64,000 bases of DNA, taken from contig JADJRT010000016.1 in the NCBI GenBank assembly GCA_016712035.1, positions 72,736-136,735 on the forward strand, written 5' to 3'. The translations under genes and the position numbers were made by a program. Every line of letters begins with the position of its first letter. Positions within the stretch are counted from its first letter, which is position 1. Source of the DNA: Flammeovirgaceae bacterium. GTDB lineage: Bacteria; Bacteroidota; Bacteroidia; Cytophagales; Cyclobacteriaceae. Shown here piece by piece: positions 11,805-22,469 of this stretch. Below the pieces are notes generated by a model that was given only the letters and a program-made list of their open reading frames with translations, did no database searches and had not been told where the DNA came from.

Positions 11805-12802
11805 TTGAAAAAGTTTCTTGTTTGTTCAATTTTGTTCTTGTGCCCGCTCACGCGTGTAGTACAGGCGCAACAAACGTATGCCGAAAAGCTGGGCTATCCG
11901 AAAAATGCAAAAGTTTTGATTTTGCATGTAGATGATGTGGGTATGTCGTGGGATTCAAATCAAGGTGCTATTAAAGCGATGGAACAAGGGGTTGCCAATT
12001 CGTTAAGCATCATGATGCCATGCCCTTGGGTACCGGGGTATGTACAATATTTAAAACAACATCCACGGGTAGATGCCGGACTACATCTTACCCTAACTTC
12101 TGAATGGAAAGAATATCGATGGGGTCCGTTGGTGGGTAAGCCTGCTGCCCCCGGGTTAGTAGACGCAGAAGGAGCGATGTGGCCTTCGGTAGAAGAAGTA
12201 GTGAAGAACGCTTCCGCGGATGAAGTGGAGGCGGAGATTCGCGCTCAGATTGCACGGGCACGAGGCATGGGCTTCGAACCAACACATTTAGATTCGCACA
12301 TGGGCACTTTGTTTGCCTCACCCGATTTTTTACAACGGTATGTTAAGGTGGGTATTGAAAACAAAATTCCGGTTATGTTTCCGGGTGGGCACAATACCAT
12401 GATCGCGGCTACGAGTGGTGTCTCGCCAGATTTACTACAACAAATGCAGCAAAGTGGACAAATGATTTGGAATGCCGGCCTTCCCGTTTTGGATGATTTG
12501 CATAATGTGAGTTATGGATTTTCGTATGATCGAAGGAAGCATGCTTCAGAGGCAGCACTCCAAAAATTTGCTACCGAAAACTATATTAAAACGATCAAGC
12601 AACTAAGGCCCGGTTTGACGATGGTAATTATGCATTGCACAGCACCTTCAGAAGTATTTCGCACATCACCGACTCTGATCAAATCCGCAAAGGCGATTTG
12701 CTGGCTATGATGGATCCGGCCTTCAAGAAATTCTTAAAGGACGAAGGAATTATTCTTACCACCTGGCGCGAAGCACATGAGCGCAGGAGTAAATTGAAGT
12801 GA
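11805..12802 (+). CDS. YdjC/ChbG-family carbohydrate deacetylase-like protein, secreted (frameshift near 12660)
   Basis: This resembles metal-dependent deacetylases acting on chito-oligosaccharides or hopanoid sugars, but with a signal peptide. A TTG at 11805 gives LKKFLVCSILFLCPLTRVV, ending before QAQQ, a better start than the upstream TTG at 11784. Motifs are ILHVDDVGMSWDSN (metal Asp pair), AGLHLTLTSEW (His) and PTHLDSHMGTLF (HxxxH-type ligands). A missing C near 12660 breaks the frame; the true end reads LLAMMDPAFKKFLKDEG to ERRSKLK and stops at 12802. The restored protein has about 332 residues. The substrate is unknown. Confidence 0.85.
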
Positions 12803-12846
12803 GCAGTAATTTAATTGGAGTATAAAGCAACCTGGCTATTACGTTT

Positions 12847-13221
12847 GTGAAAACATCTTTTCTTGGACTGCGAACCTGCATTTATAAGGTCACTGATTTG
12901 AAAGCAGCTACCGCATGGTACGCAAAGGCATTCGAAACTGAACCTTATTTTAACGAACCCTTTTACGTTGGCTTTAACATTGCGGGTTATGAGTTAGGTT
13001 TAATTCCAGATGAAAACCCAACGACAACAAAGGGAGATAGCGTGCATACCTATTGGGGTGTGGCGGATGTTGAAAAGGAATACAAACGATTTATTTCTTT
13101 AGGCGCCACAGATTTTGAGGAACCACATAATGTAGGGGGCGATCTTGTGGTGGGTGCGGTTAAAGATCCCTGGGATAACGTAGTGGGGATAATCTATAAT
13201 CCTGAATTTAAGTTGCCTTGA
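12847..13221 (+). CDS. VOC-family (glyoxalase/bleomycin-resistance fold) protein
   Basis: This is a single-domain vicinal-oxygen-chelate protein of 124 residues. The start is a GTG at 12847 (KTSFLGLRTCIYKVTDL). It has the paired beta-alpha-beta-beta-beta modules, with LKAATAWYAKAFET in the first half and HTYWGVADVEKEY plus DPWDNVVGIIYNP in the second. Potential metal ligands are His and Glu in these strands. No substrate can be assigned, since members range from isomerases to dioxygenases and binding proteins. It lies 44 bp after the deacetylase and just before a palindromic repeat that may separate it from the peptidase gene. Confidence 0.85.
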   Translation: MKTSFLGLRTCIYKVTDLKAATAWYAKAFETEPYFNEPFYVGFNIAGYELGLIPDENPTTTKGDSVHTYWGVADVEKEYKRFISLGATDFEEPHNVGGDLVVGAVKDPWDNVVGIIYNPEFKLP

Positions 13222-13224
13222 TTA

Positions 13225-13332
13225 ATCCCTCACCCCTCAGAACTTATCAGTTAGCATATTGCGCATGCCCTCTCCCTGGGGAGAGGGACGAGATGACTTT
13301 CGTCAACCGATGCTTTTGGAGGGGTGAGGGAT
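13225..13332. repeat. Nested palindromic repeat, copy 1 (REP/MITE-like)
   Basis: This 108-bp element has perfect 14-bp terminal inverted repeats (ATCCCTCACCCCTC at 13225-13238 and its complement at 13319-13332). An internal perfect 9-bp hairpin, CCCTCTCCC with GGGAGAGGG, lies at 13268-13287. A related but more decayed element is at 34752-34851. It contains no ORF and lies between the VOC and S51 peptidase genes. Confidence 0.75.
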
Positions 13333-13398
13333 TTATTGTTAATCGAGAGGATTTATCTAAGTCGATTCTTTTTTAGATATTCAAACAAATTTAAGCTC

Positions 13399-14148
13399 AT
13401 GAAAAATACACTTCTATTTCTTTTCATCATGTTCAGTTCTGTTTCCATGCAAGCTCAAGATCAATACATCTTTCCGTATGGAGGAGGTCAGAACAAAGGC
13501 TTCATAAAAGAGATAATAAAACTCACAGGCAAGACAAAACCTAAGATTTGCTTTTTGCCAACCGCTTCAGGTGACAGCGAACAAAGTATTATTCGTTGGT
13601 ATGATCTCGTCCATGATCTATCGGTAGAGCCGTATGTTCAAAAAGTTTGGATCAGTTCGTACAATCAAAAAGCTTCCTTTGAAGAAGTGCTTCTAAGTAT
13701 GGATGCAATCGTAGTGGGTGGTGGAAACACATTAAACATGATCGCGATCTGGAAAGCTCAAGGCATTGATGTGGTGTTAAAGAAAGCATTGGAGAAAGGA
13801 ATTGTACTGGCAGGCGGAAGCGCTGGTTCGCTTGCGTGGTTTGATAATGGCACTACCGATTCGCGCCCAAAAGAATTAAGTGTAGTAGAATGTCTCGGAT
13901 TTCTTCCATACAGTCATTCTCCCCATTACCACAGTGAAGAGTATCGCAGACCGTTGTATCACAAAAATATTGCCAATGGAATTTTTAAAGCGGGTTATGC
14001 CATGGATGATTACTCAGGCGTGATTTTTAAGAATGGCAAACCGTTTAAGGTGGTGTCCACCGATCCAACTAAATACAATTGTTATTTTGTTTCGGTGAAA
14101 GATGGAAAAGTGGTGGAGGAGAAGTTGGATGCGGAAAAAATTGAATAG
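13399..14148 (+). CDS. Peptidase S51 / dipeptidase E-like protein with signal peptide
   Basis: This is a class-I glutamine-amidotransferase-like serine peptidase of the dipeptidase E / cyanophycinase group. The ATG at 13399 gives the signal peptide MKNTLLFLFIMFSSVSMQAQ. Landmarks are IFPYGGGQNKGF, KICFLPTASGDSEQS, VVGGGNTLNMIAIWK and the nucleophile elbow LAGGSAGSLAWF with the catalytic Ser, then the SPHYHSEE His. The 249-residue length is normal. An upstream in-frame GTG or TTG extension exists but would bury the signal peptide. Export is unusual for dipeptidase E, which is normally cytoplasmic, and suggests a periplasmic peptidase. Confidence 0.88.
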   Translation: MKNTLLFLFIMFSSVSMQAQDQYIFPYGGGQNKGFIKEIIKLTGKTKPKICFLPTASGDSEQSIIRWYDLVHDLSVEPYVQKVWISSYNQKASFEEVLLSMDAIVVGGGNTLNMIAIWKAQGIDVVLKKALEKGIVLAGGSAGSLAWFDNGTTDSRPKELSVVECLGFLPYSHSPHYHSEEYRRPLYHKNIANGIFKAGYAMDDYSGVIFKNGKPFKVVSTDPTKYNCYFVSVKDGKVVEEKLDAEKIE

Positions 14149-14292
14149 AAAAGTAAAATTCAAGCAGTTTTTTCCGTTTTACAAGGACACTGCTTTTGAT
14201 GAATCCGGTCGACTACGTTCGAATCTGAACGTTTTGATAAAACGAGAACTTTGAAACCAAAGCAAAATCCGCGATTTCGATTTTGGCATAAT

Positions 14293-14319
14293 TATTATTC
14301 CTACATTTAGAGAATAATA
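14293..14319. promoter_or_regulatory. Inverted repeat upstream of padR, candidate autoregulatory operator
   Basis: TATTATTC (14293-14300) and GAATAATA (14312-14319) form a perfect 8-bp inverted repeat with an 11-bp spacer, ending 8 bp before the padR start. PadR regulators commonly bind AT-rich dyads in their own promoter. The site role is inferred. Confidence 0.5.
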
Positions 14320-14327
14320 TTTGTAGT

Positions 14328-14666
14328 ATGAAAAATTATCAACTAGGGGAGTTCGAAGAACTTGTTATTCTTACCGTGGGCATCTTAAATAATTCTGCTT
14401 ACAGCGTAGCCATTAAAGATGAAATCGAATCTCGCTTATCACGATCGGTGAGCATGGGTGCATTGCATACCGCGCTGAAAAGACTGGAAGACAAAGGCTA
14501 TTTGAAATCCTTTTCCGGTGAAGCAACAGAAGAAAGAGCCGGCCGACCTAAACGCTATTTTGAAATTACGGCATTGGGGAAGAAGGCCATGCAATATGCA
14601 AAGTCAACACGTGATGAACTATGGAGTGCTATTCCTAAAGCAGTTTTGCAATTAGTTGCTCGATAG
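14328..14666 (+). CDS. PadR-family transcriptional regulator
   Basis: This is a 112-residue winged-helix repressor. It begins MKNYQLGEFEELVILTVGIL and carries the PadR core SVSMGALHTALKRLEDKGYL, with the recognition helix and wing around RAGRPKRYFEITALGKKAM. In Cytophagales, PadR genes of this kind sit directly upstream of large FtsX-like permeases that share a PadR-linked N-terminal prefix. The same arrangement is seen here with the gene at 14724. It probably represses its own promoter and the downstream permeases through the dyad at 14293-14319. The inducer is unknown. Confidence 0.92.
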   Translation: MKNYQLGEFEELVILTVGILNNSAYSVAIKDEIESRLSRSVSMGALHTALKRLEDKGYLKSFSGEATEERAGRPKRYFEITALGKKAMQYAKSTRDELWSAIPKAVLQLVAR

Positions 14667-14723
14667 TCGTTGCTCGTTATTCGATTTCACATTTACGAGC
14701 AACCAATAACTAACAACGATTAA

Positions 14724-17370
14724 ATGAAACAAAATCCTCCCAAACTCTTCCTCAACTTCTTCCGCTGGTACTGCCACCCGAAGATGCAGGATTATATAGA
14801 GGGAGATTTAATGGAAGTGTATGAAAAGAGGAAAGCTATAAGCGGAAAGTTGAAAGCGGATATCCGCTTTATGGTGGATGTGATTTTATTATTTAGACCG
14901 GGCATTATCAGACCAACTGAAGGATATAAACATGTAAACGATTACGGTATGATTAAGAATTATATAAAAGTGGCATTCAGAAATTTGTGGGCAAATAAGA
15001 GCTTCTCATTCATAAATATTTCTGGACTTGCGGTAGGTATAACTGCCTGTGTTATGATCATGTTGTATGTATTCGATGAAATAAGTTATGATAAACATCA
15101 TCCCGATGGATACCGTACCTATCGAATCGCATCAGAAGTAAAAAGTGAAAAATGGGTTGCTGCCCCAGCTCCTTTAGCCGAAGCATTAAAGAAAGATTTT
15201 CCAGAAGTTGAACAGGTTGCTAGACTGCTTCGATTTCCGGGAGCTGAAAAAATGTTGTTGAAAGATGAACAGGGTAAAAAGCAGTTCTTCGAAACCAATG
15301 CGATTTATGCCGACTCTACTTTCTTTCAACTATTTAGCTATGACTTTAAGTATGGAGATATTCATACGGCATTAGATGGACCGAATTCAATTGTTATCTC
15401 AGAACTCGTTTCGACCAAATTCTTTGGAAATGAAAACCCAGTTGATCGAATAGTTAAGGTAGGACTTTCTTTTGGTGAATTCGATTATGTGATTAAAGGA
15501 GTATTTATTGATACCGGTAATAAATCACATGTACCTGTCAATCTACTTCTCTCGATGAATAACGGAGATGTTGGAGGCTGGGCGAAGGGGCAAACACGAT
15601 GGGCAGCCAATGCGATATTTCATACTTATGTTAAATTGAGGGAAGATGCTGATGCTAAAGTTTTTGAAAGTAAACTGGACGAGTTTCTGAATCGAAATGG
15701 AGGTAAAGAATTTCAAGAGGCTGGTCTTACAAAAAAACTTTTCATTCAACCTCTTGAAGACATCTATCTTCACTCCGACTTCGGCTATGAAGTAGCGCCT
15801 AATGGCAATATTAAGTATATCTATATTTTTACTTCTATAGCTGGGTTTCTTCTCTTTGATTGCGTGCATCAATTTCATGAACTTAAGTACTGCACGAAGC
15901 GAGAAAAGATCAAAGGAAGTTGGAATGAGGAAAGTGAGTGGAGCCTCACGAATAACTTTGATCTATCAGTTCTTAAGTGAGTCCCTGATCATGAGTGGAC
16001 TAGCACTTGCGCTGGCATTAATACTTATTCAACTTACAACACCTGTTTTTAATCAATTAACCCAAAAAAATTTATCAATACTGAGTGTTCCCAATATGCT
16101 ATTCTGGTTAATTGGACTAACGCTCATTACTGGTTTATTATCTGGCATGTATCCGGCATTTTATCTTTCTTCTTTTAAGCCGGCAACGGTGCTGAAAGGA
16201 AAATTGATGAATACTATATCGGCAATATCTATTCGAAGAGGTCTTGTTATTTTTCAATTTACTCTTTCGATAGTAATGATATTAGGAGCTATTGTTATCA
16301 GCCAACAAATGAAATATCTGGGCAATCAGAATTTAGGTTTTAACAAGGATCAAAAGATTATTCTACCCATACAAACTACTGAGGCTAACGTAAACTTTAA
16401 CGCGTTGAGAAATGAACTATTGAACAACAATCAGGTGAGCCATGTTGCCAGAGGTGGTACATATCCTGGGATAGAGAGTATTACAAGCATGCTTTTTTAT
16501 GCGGAGGGGAAACAAGCTATTGACAATGTGGACATTCAAACTGCTTATACAGAAGACGGCTACTTAGAAACACTCGGTATAGAGATTATAGAAGGAAGAG
16601 GATTTGACGTGGATTTTAAAAACGACATTGATGAACTTGTTTTAAATGAAACTGCCGTTAGCCAATTGGGATATACGAATGACAATGCAGTAGGAAAGAC
16701 AATTCACTATGAATTTCAGAATGCCACGCATAGCATGGAGATCATTGGGGTTGTGAAGGATTATCATTTTCAAAGTTTACACCAAAAAATTAAACCGCTA
16801 GCCTTATCCGTTGCCCCTCTCTTCACCGGACCAACAAGTTATTTAATAGCCAATGTTAAGAGTTCGGATTATTTTGAATTGATCACTTTGTTTCAAAATG
16901 CATGGAGTAAAATCAATCCTGCTTCACCTTTCGAGTATTCCTTTCTTGATGACGACTTTCAGCGGAACTATAAGAAAGAAGAACGAACGGCTAAGTTGAT
17001 TCAATACTTTACACTCATTGCAATTATTGTTGCGTGCTTGGGTCTGTTTGGGTTGGCAGCATTTACTGCCGAGCAAAGAATTAAAGAAATTGGGGTGCGC
17101 AAAGTATTAGGAGCCAGCACTGCACAAATTGTCACCCTCTTGTCCGACGATTTTCTAAAACTCGTAGTTGTGGCTATTATATTATCATCGCCAATAGCGT
17201 ATTACATCATGGACAAATGGCTTCAGGGTTTTGCTTACCACATAAGTATTTCAGTGTGGATGTTTGTTGCGGCTGGATTTACATCAGTATTGATTTCGTT
17301 ACTCACCGTAGGATTTCAGGCGACTAAAGCTGCCTTGATGAATCCAGTGAAAAGTTTACGATCGGAATAG
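14724..17370 (+). CDS. FtsX/MacB-like ABC transporter permease with N-terminal permease prefix (frameshift near 15857)
   Basis: This is a large permease of the MacB/FtsX superfamily. Residues 1 to about 75 are a cytoplasmic prefix (MKQNPPKLFLNFFRWYCHP, YIEGDLMEVYEKR) typical of permeases paired with PadR. Two FtsX units follow, each with a MacB-type periplasmic domain and TM helices: SFSFINISGLAVGITACVMI, INFMNLSTARSEKRSKEVGM, then LFGLAAFTAEQRIKEIGVRK near the C-terminus. A one-base indel near 15855-15860 splits it (FTSIAGFLLL to IACINFMNLS). The restored protein has about 880 residues. It lies 2 bp before the next permease. No ATPase or membrane-fusion gene is in the window. Confidence 0.9.
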
Positions 17371-17372
17371 TC

Positions 17373-19970
17373 ATGAAACAAAATCCTCCCAAATATTTCC
17401 TTCACTTCTTCCGCTGGTATTGTCACCCGAGGATGCAGGATTACATAGAGGGTGATTTAATGGAGGTGTATGAAAAGAGGAAAGCTATAAGCGGAAAGAC
17501 AAAAGCGGATCTCCGCTTTATGATGGATGTGATTTTATTATTTAGGCCAGGAATCATAAGACCTACAGAAGGATATCAGAGACTAAACACGTACGGTATG
17601 TATAAAAGTTATTTTAAAATCGGGTGGCGGAACTTAGTTAAAGACAAAGGGTACTCCTTTATTAATATTGGCGGGCTCGCAATGGGCATTGCCGTTGCTA
17701 TACTGATTGGTCTATGGGTAAACGATGAATTTTCATTTGATAAGGATCATGAAAATTATAACACTATTGCCGCAGTGCTTCAAAATAACACGATTGATGG
17801 AAACATCGAAACCTGGTCTAGCCAATCCTATCAATTGGGTCCCGAACTTCGCGACAAATACGGAAGCAATTTTAAGCGCGTTGTCATGTCATCTTTTCCA
17901 GTTAGTTCTATTTTAACGGATAAAGAGAAAGTGTTTACGGTTCGCGGTTCTTTCATGGAGCCAGATGGTCCAGATCTCCTCTCGTTGAAAATGGTACATG
18001 GCGTTCGCACAGGCTTGCAAGACCCTACTTCAATTTTGCTTTCATCCTCTGTTGCCAATAATTTCTTTGGAGAGGATAATCCAGTCGGCAAAATATTGCG
18101 AATCGATAACAGCATTGATCTGAAAGTAGCAGGCGTGTATCAAGAGTTACCGAGTAACTCTAGTTTTAGAGATGAGTTAAACTTCATTGCTCACTTGGAT
18201 GTTCTGGTGAATCGAGGTGGAAGAAGTTTGGGTTGGTTTAATAATTGGTTGCAAGTATTTGTGCAGGTTGAAGACAAGGTAGATATTCAACAAGTATCAG
18301 CCGCTATAAAGGATGCCAAGTTGAAAAATGTATCTGGGAGTGAAGCGGGTTTTAAACCTGAACTTTTTATATTTCCTCTGTCCAGGTGGCATTTGCATTC
18401 AGACTTTCAAAATGGAATTAATGTGGGTGGACACATTGAGGTTGTATGGCTATTCGGTGCAATTGGTGTATTCATTCTTTTGTTGGCCGCCATCAATTTT
18501 ATGAATCTCAGTACAGCAAGGTCGCAAAAGAGAGCCAAAGAAGTTGGAGTTCGTAAAGTCATTGGATCAGCAAGGGGGCAGCTTATCGGTCAGTTTTTCA
18601 GTGAATCATTTCTGGTTGTTTCGCTGGCATTCATTTTTGCATTGTTACTTGTTCAACTTTCTCTTCCTTGGTTCAATACTATTGCAGAAAAGAATCTTGA
18701 GATTCTTTGGAGTAATCCAACCTTCTGGTTTACCATCATAACTTCTGTATTTGTGATCGCCATTGTTTCCGGTATTTATCCTGCACTATTCTTATCAGGC
18801 TTCAAGCCAATCCATGTGTTAAAGGGAGTACTCAACTCAGGTCACTCTGCACTTCCACGCAAAGTGTTGGTGGTAGTCCAATTCAGTATTTCAATCATCT
18901 TGACTATCGGAACAATTATAGTCTATCAGCAAATTCAACATGCTAAAAACCGACCGCTTGGTTATGAATTGAATGGATTGGTTACCATCCCCATGAAAAC
19001 ACAAGAAGTTAAAGATAATTTCAATTCGCTTCGGAATGAATTGCTGACAAATGGTACTATTTCGGAAGTGTCAAAATCAGAAACTACCATTATGAATTTG
19101 TGGTGGTCGGACAAAGGATTTAAATGGCGAGGGAAGGATCCTAATCTGCAGGATGTAATTTTTAGAGGCGGAGTAGATTATGAGTTTGGCAAAACCATTG
19201 GCTGGAAGATAAAGGAAGGGCGCGATTTCTCACGAAACTTTTCCGACTCTACTTCTATTATTCTAAATGAATCGGCTGTAAAGTATATGGGTTTTGAAGA
19301 TCCGATAGGCGAAATTATTGGCGCTTACGGAAAAAATTACACCGTGATTGGTGTGGTGGAAGACATGATTACACAGTCATTATATACATCACCTAAGCAA
19401 ACCATTTTTGCGTTAGATCCCTATAACGCTGCGAGTTACATCAGCGTGAAGCTTGATCCGAATGCAAGTACAACAGAAGCGTTGGAAGAGATGAATCGGG
19501 TTTTTGTAAAACTTAATCCGAACACACCTTTCGAGTATACATTTGCGGAGGATGAATTTGCCGGCAAGTTTGCATTCGAGAAACGCGTGGGTCAACTCGT
19601 AGGCATCTTCGCGACATTGGCTGTTCTTATCAGTTGCTTAGGACTATTTGGCCTCGCTTCATTTATTGCCGAACAACGCACCAAAGAAATTGGCGTAAGA
19701 AAAGTATTGGGTGCTTCTGTATTCAAGCTTTGGAAAATGCTTTCCAAAGATTTTGTTGGCTTGGTACTGATCGCGGTTTGTATTGCTATTCCCATTGCCT
19801 ATTACTTAATGAGTAGCTGGCTTCTGAGTTATGAATATCGTACTGAAATTGGCTGGGGGATATTTGTACTTTCTGGGATTGGTGCGCTACTCATCACATT
19901 AATTACAGTAAGTTATCAGGCAATTAAAGCGGCTTCAATAAATCCGGTGAGCAGTTTAAGGTCAGAATAA
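17373..19970 (+). CDS. FtsX/MacB-like ABC transporter permease with N-terminal permease prefix
   Basis: This intact 865-residue paralogue of the preceding gene shares its prefix nearly word for word (MKQNPPKYFLHFFRWYCHP, YIEGDLMEVYEKRKAISGK). Core elements are YSFINIGGLAMGIAVAILIG (TM1), INFMNLSTARSQKRAKEVGV, SGIYPALFLSGFKPIHVLKG and LFGLASFIAEQRTKEIGVRK, followed by a final TM pair. The two periplasmic MacB-type domains flank the central TM bundle. It starts 2 bp after the first permease stops, so they are translated together. Likely roles are mechanotransmission or export with an unlinked LolD-like ATPase; the substrate is unknown. Confidence 0.93.
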   Translation: MKQNPPKYFLHFFRWYCHPRMQDYIEGDLMEVYEKRKAISGKTKADLRFMMDVILLFRPGIIRPTEGYQRLNTYGMYKSYFKIGWRNLVKDKGYSFINIGGLAMGIAVAILIGLWVNDEFSFDKDHENYNTIAAVLQNNTIDGNIETWSSQSYQLGPELRDKYGSNFKRVVMSSFPVSSILTDKEKVFTVRGSFMEPDGPDLLSLKMVHGVRTGLQDPTSILLSSSVANNFFGEDNPVGKILRIDNSIDLKVAGVYQELPSNSSFRDELNFIAHLDVLVNRGGRSLGWFNNWLQVFVQVEDKVDIQQVSAAIKDAKLKNVSGSEAGFKPELFIFPLSRWHLHSDFQNGINVGGHIEVVWLFGAIGVFILLLAAINFMNLSTARSQKRAKEVGVRKVIGSARGQLIGQFFSESFLVVSLAFIFALLLVQLSLPWFNTIAEKNLEILWSNPTFWFTIITSVFVIAIVSGIYPALFLSGFKPIHVLKGVLNSGHSALPRKVLVVVQFSISIILTIGTIIVYQQIQHAKNRPLGYELNGLVTIPMKTQEVKDNFNSLRNELLTNGTISEVSKSETTIMNLWWSDKGFKWRGKDPNLQDVIFRGGVDYEFGKTIGWKIKEGRDFSRNFSDSTSIILNESAVKYMGFEDPIGEIIGAYGKNYTVIGVVEDMITQSLYTSPKQTIFALDPYNAASYISVKLDPNASTTEALEEMNRVFVKLNPNTPFEYTFAEDEFAGKFAFEKRVGQLVGIFATLAVLISCLGLFGLASFIAEQRTKEIGVRKVLGASVFKLWKMLSKDFVGLVLIAVCIAIPIAYYLMSSWLLSYEYRTEIGWGIFVLSGIGALLITLITVSYQAIKAASINPVSSLRSE

Positions 19971-20007
19971 TTCTGGTGAGTTGATGGAGTTGTATAGGTG
20001 GGATTGG

Positions 20008-20035
20008 GTTATAAAACTAAATTCAGTTTTATAAC
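20008..20035. promoter_or_regulatory. Perfect 11-bp inverted repeat between permease genes
   Basis: GTTATAAAACT (20008-20018) and AGTTTTATAAC (20025-20035) form a perfect dyad with a 6-bp loop, 33 bp before the next permease start. It lacks a T-run for a standard terminator. It could be an operator or an mRNA-processing hairpin. Confidence 0.45.
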
Positions 20036-20067
20036 ATCATGAGGGTTGAAACCTAAATACTGGCGCT

Positions 20068-22464
20068 ATGCTCAAAAGTTACTTTAAAATCGGGTGGCGA
20101 AATCTTCTTCGTGGTAAAGCATTTTCAATCATTAATGTGGGTGGGCTGGCTATGGGGATGGCCGTTGCGCTGCTGATTGGGCTATGGGTATTTAATGAGT
20201 TAAGCTATAACAAGACTTTTGAAAACTATTCGAGGATTGGGATGCTTTATCACAACCTTGATTTTGGTGGCGAGATCATTGCGCACGATGGAGTTCCTTA
20301 TCCAGTAGGTCGTGATTTGAAAAACAATTTTGCTGAATTTGACGAAGTTGTGATGGTGATTGGCCCGCGCGAACATGTTGTAGGTTTGGATGAAAGAAAG
20401 TTTTCGCGATCAGCTTACTTTGCAGAACCCACATTTCCTGAATTATTTTCCCTCTCGATGTTGCAAGGCACACGCGATGGTTTGAAAGATGCTCAATCCA
20501 TCATGCTTTCCAAATCCATAGCCGATGCATTATTTGAAGACAATGCCTTAGGTAAAATTATAAAATTTGATAATCGCGATCTGCTAACCGTAACCGGTGT
20601 GTTCGAGGACTTTCCAAAAACTTCACAGTTTGCAGAAATAAAAATGCTCATACCCATTGAGTATCATTTCAATTTGAACGAAACCACCCGCAGACAAAAA
20701 GATAGTTGGGAAAACTTTGACCCCGGATGTTTTGTCCTTCTCAATAAAAACGCAACGTGGACGGAAGCAGAAATGAAGATTAAAACTTATCTGTTTGATA
20801 AGTCACCTGAAGTTGTTAAGTCATTAAACCCAAGGGCAGTCTTACATCCCATGGAGAAATGGAACCTCTATGCCGATTTCAAAGAGGGTAAAAACATTGG
20901 TGGTAAAATCAAATACGTCTGGATGTTGGGCATTGTAGGTGCTTTTGTTCTTGCATTGGCCTGTATAAATTTTATGAATCTTAGTACGGCAAGAAGCGAG
21001 AAGCGATCCAAAGAAGTGGGCATCCGTAAAGTAATGGGCTCAGTGCGCAATCAATTAGTTGGGCAATTCATGAGTGAGTCTTTGATGATTGTGCTCATCG
21101 CCTATGTACTTGCCATTGGTTTGGTTGTTTTATTTCTACCCGGCTTTAATTTGTTAAGTGAAACAAAAATTCAAATTCCCTGGACAAACTTTTACTTCAT
21201 TAGTTTCTCGCTTGCATTTATTGTTCTAACAAGTCTGGTTGCAGGAAGTTACCCGGCTCTTTATTTATCCTCTTTTAATCCGGTGAAGGTATTGAAAGGT
21301 ACATTTAAGATGGGTCGATATGCAGCCATTCCCCGCAAGGCGCTGGTAGTATTTCAGTTTACGATTTCAACTGCATTGATTATCGGTACGTGGGTTGTCT
21401 TTCAACAAATTCAATATGCTAAAGACAGACCCATGGGTTTTGATTTGGAAGGGATCATACAATTGCCAATTAAAACAGATGAATTAGCGAAGGCAAATTA
21501 TAATTCTATTCGACAGGATTTATTCGCTACGGGAGTGGTTGATAATATGGCCAAGTCGGATTTTCCAATAACGGGTAGTATGTATAGCGATGCCTCGATG
21601 ACGTGGCCCGGAAAAGATCCGGCCTCGCAACCCATGGTAGCTATGAATCGCTGTAGTCATGATTTTTCAAGTACCAATGGATTTCAGTTTGTTGCTGGTA
21701 GAGATTTTTCGCGTGATCACATCACAGACTCTTCAGCTGTGATTGTAAATGAAATGGCAGCAAAACTATTTTCACCAACTGGAGATGTCATTGGTATGAA
21801 ACTAATCTGGGGTGAGAATGAAACTCAATACGAAAAGGAAATTGTTGGAGTAATTAAAGATCAAATTCGATGGACACCGTTTGTAAAGCAATCCGCACAT
21901 GTTTATATTGTTGATTACAAAGGAACTGGATTTTTTACTATCCGAATGAAATCAGGAATGGGCGTGAAAGAAGCCTTAGCGAAGATTGAAACTGTCTTTA
22001 AAAAATATGATCCAGGTTCACCGTTTGAATATAAATTTCAGGATGATGATTATGCACGGTTGTTTAATACAGAAGAGCGCATTGGCAAACTCGCAGGCGT
22101 CTTTTCAGGACTGGCAATTTTTATAAGCTGCATTGGCATTTTTGGTTTGGCTTCTTTTGCGGCCAGCCAGCGGACGAAAGAGATCGGGATACGAAAAGTT
22201 TTGGGTGCATCGGTGTATAGCGTATGGAAAATGTTCTCGAATGATTTTGTATTGTTAGTGATTGTATCTTCTGTAATTGCATGCCCTATTGCTTATTACT
22301 ACACCAGCCAATGGTTACAGCAGTATGATTACAGGATTGAGATTTCGTGGACAGTATTTGTTGTTACTAGTATTGTATTGTTAGTAATTACTCTGGTCAC
22401 AGTGAGCTATCAATCCATCAAAGCTGCATTGGTTAATCCGGTGGAGAGTTTACGATCGGAATAG
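20068..22464 (+). CDS. FtsX/MacB-like ABC transporter permease, no prefix domain
   Basis: This intact 798-residue permease starts directly with the TM1 region (MLKSYFKIGWRNLLRGKAF). It resembles the second half of the preceding protein from its residue 70 onward but has lost or never had the prefix domain. Family landmarks are INFMNLSTARSEKRSKEVGI, AGSYPALYLSSFNPVKVLKG and IFGLASFAASQRTKEIGIRK. It ends ALVNPVESLRSE, like the C-termini of its neighbours (NPVKSLRSE, NPVSSLRSE). A 97-bp gap with an inverted repeat separates it from the upstream permease, so it may be partly independently regulated. It is convergent with, and 5 bp from, the next permease. Confidence 0.93.
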   Translation: MLKSYFKIGWRNLLRGKAFSIINVGGLAMGMAVALLIGLWVFNELSYNKTFENYSRIGMLYHNLDFGGEIIAHDGVPYPVGRDLKNNFAEFDEVVMVIGPREHVVGLDERKFSRSAYFAEPTFPELFSLSMLQGTRDGLKDAQSIMLSKSIADALFEDNALGKIIKFDNRDLLTVTGVFEDFPKTSQFAEIKMLIPIEYHFNLNETTRRQKDSWENFDPGCFVLLNKNATWTEAEMKIKTYLFDKSPEVVKSLNPRAVLHPMEKWNLYADFKEGKNIGGKIKYVWMLGIVGAFVLALACINFMNLSTARSEKRSKEVGIRKVMGSVRNQLVGQFMSESLMIVLIAYVLAIGLVVLFLPGFNLLSETKIQIPWTNFYFISFSLAFIVLTSLVAGSYPALYLSSFNPVKVLKGTFKMGRYAAIPRKALVVFQFTISTALIIGTWVVFQQIQYAKDRPMGFDLEGIIQLPIKTDELAKANYNSIRQDLFATGVVDNMAKSDFPITGSMYSDASMTWPGKDPASQPMVAMNRCSHDFSSTNGFQFVAGRDFSRDHITDSSAVIVNEMAAKLFSPTGDVIGMKLIWGENETQYEKEIVGVIKDQIRWTPFVKQSAHVYIVDYKGTGFFTIRMKSGMGVKEALAKIETVFKKYDPGSPFEYKFQDDDYARLFNTEERIGKLAGVFSGLAIFISCIGIFGLASFAASQRTKEIGIRKVLGASVYSVWKMFSNDFVLLVIVSSVIACPIAYYYTSQWLQQYDYRIEISWTVFVVTSIVLLVITLVTVSYQSIKAALVNPVESLRSE

Positions 22465-22469
22465 AAAAC

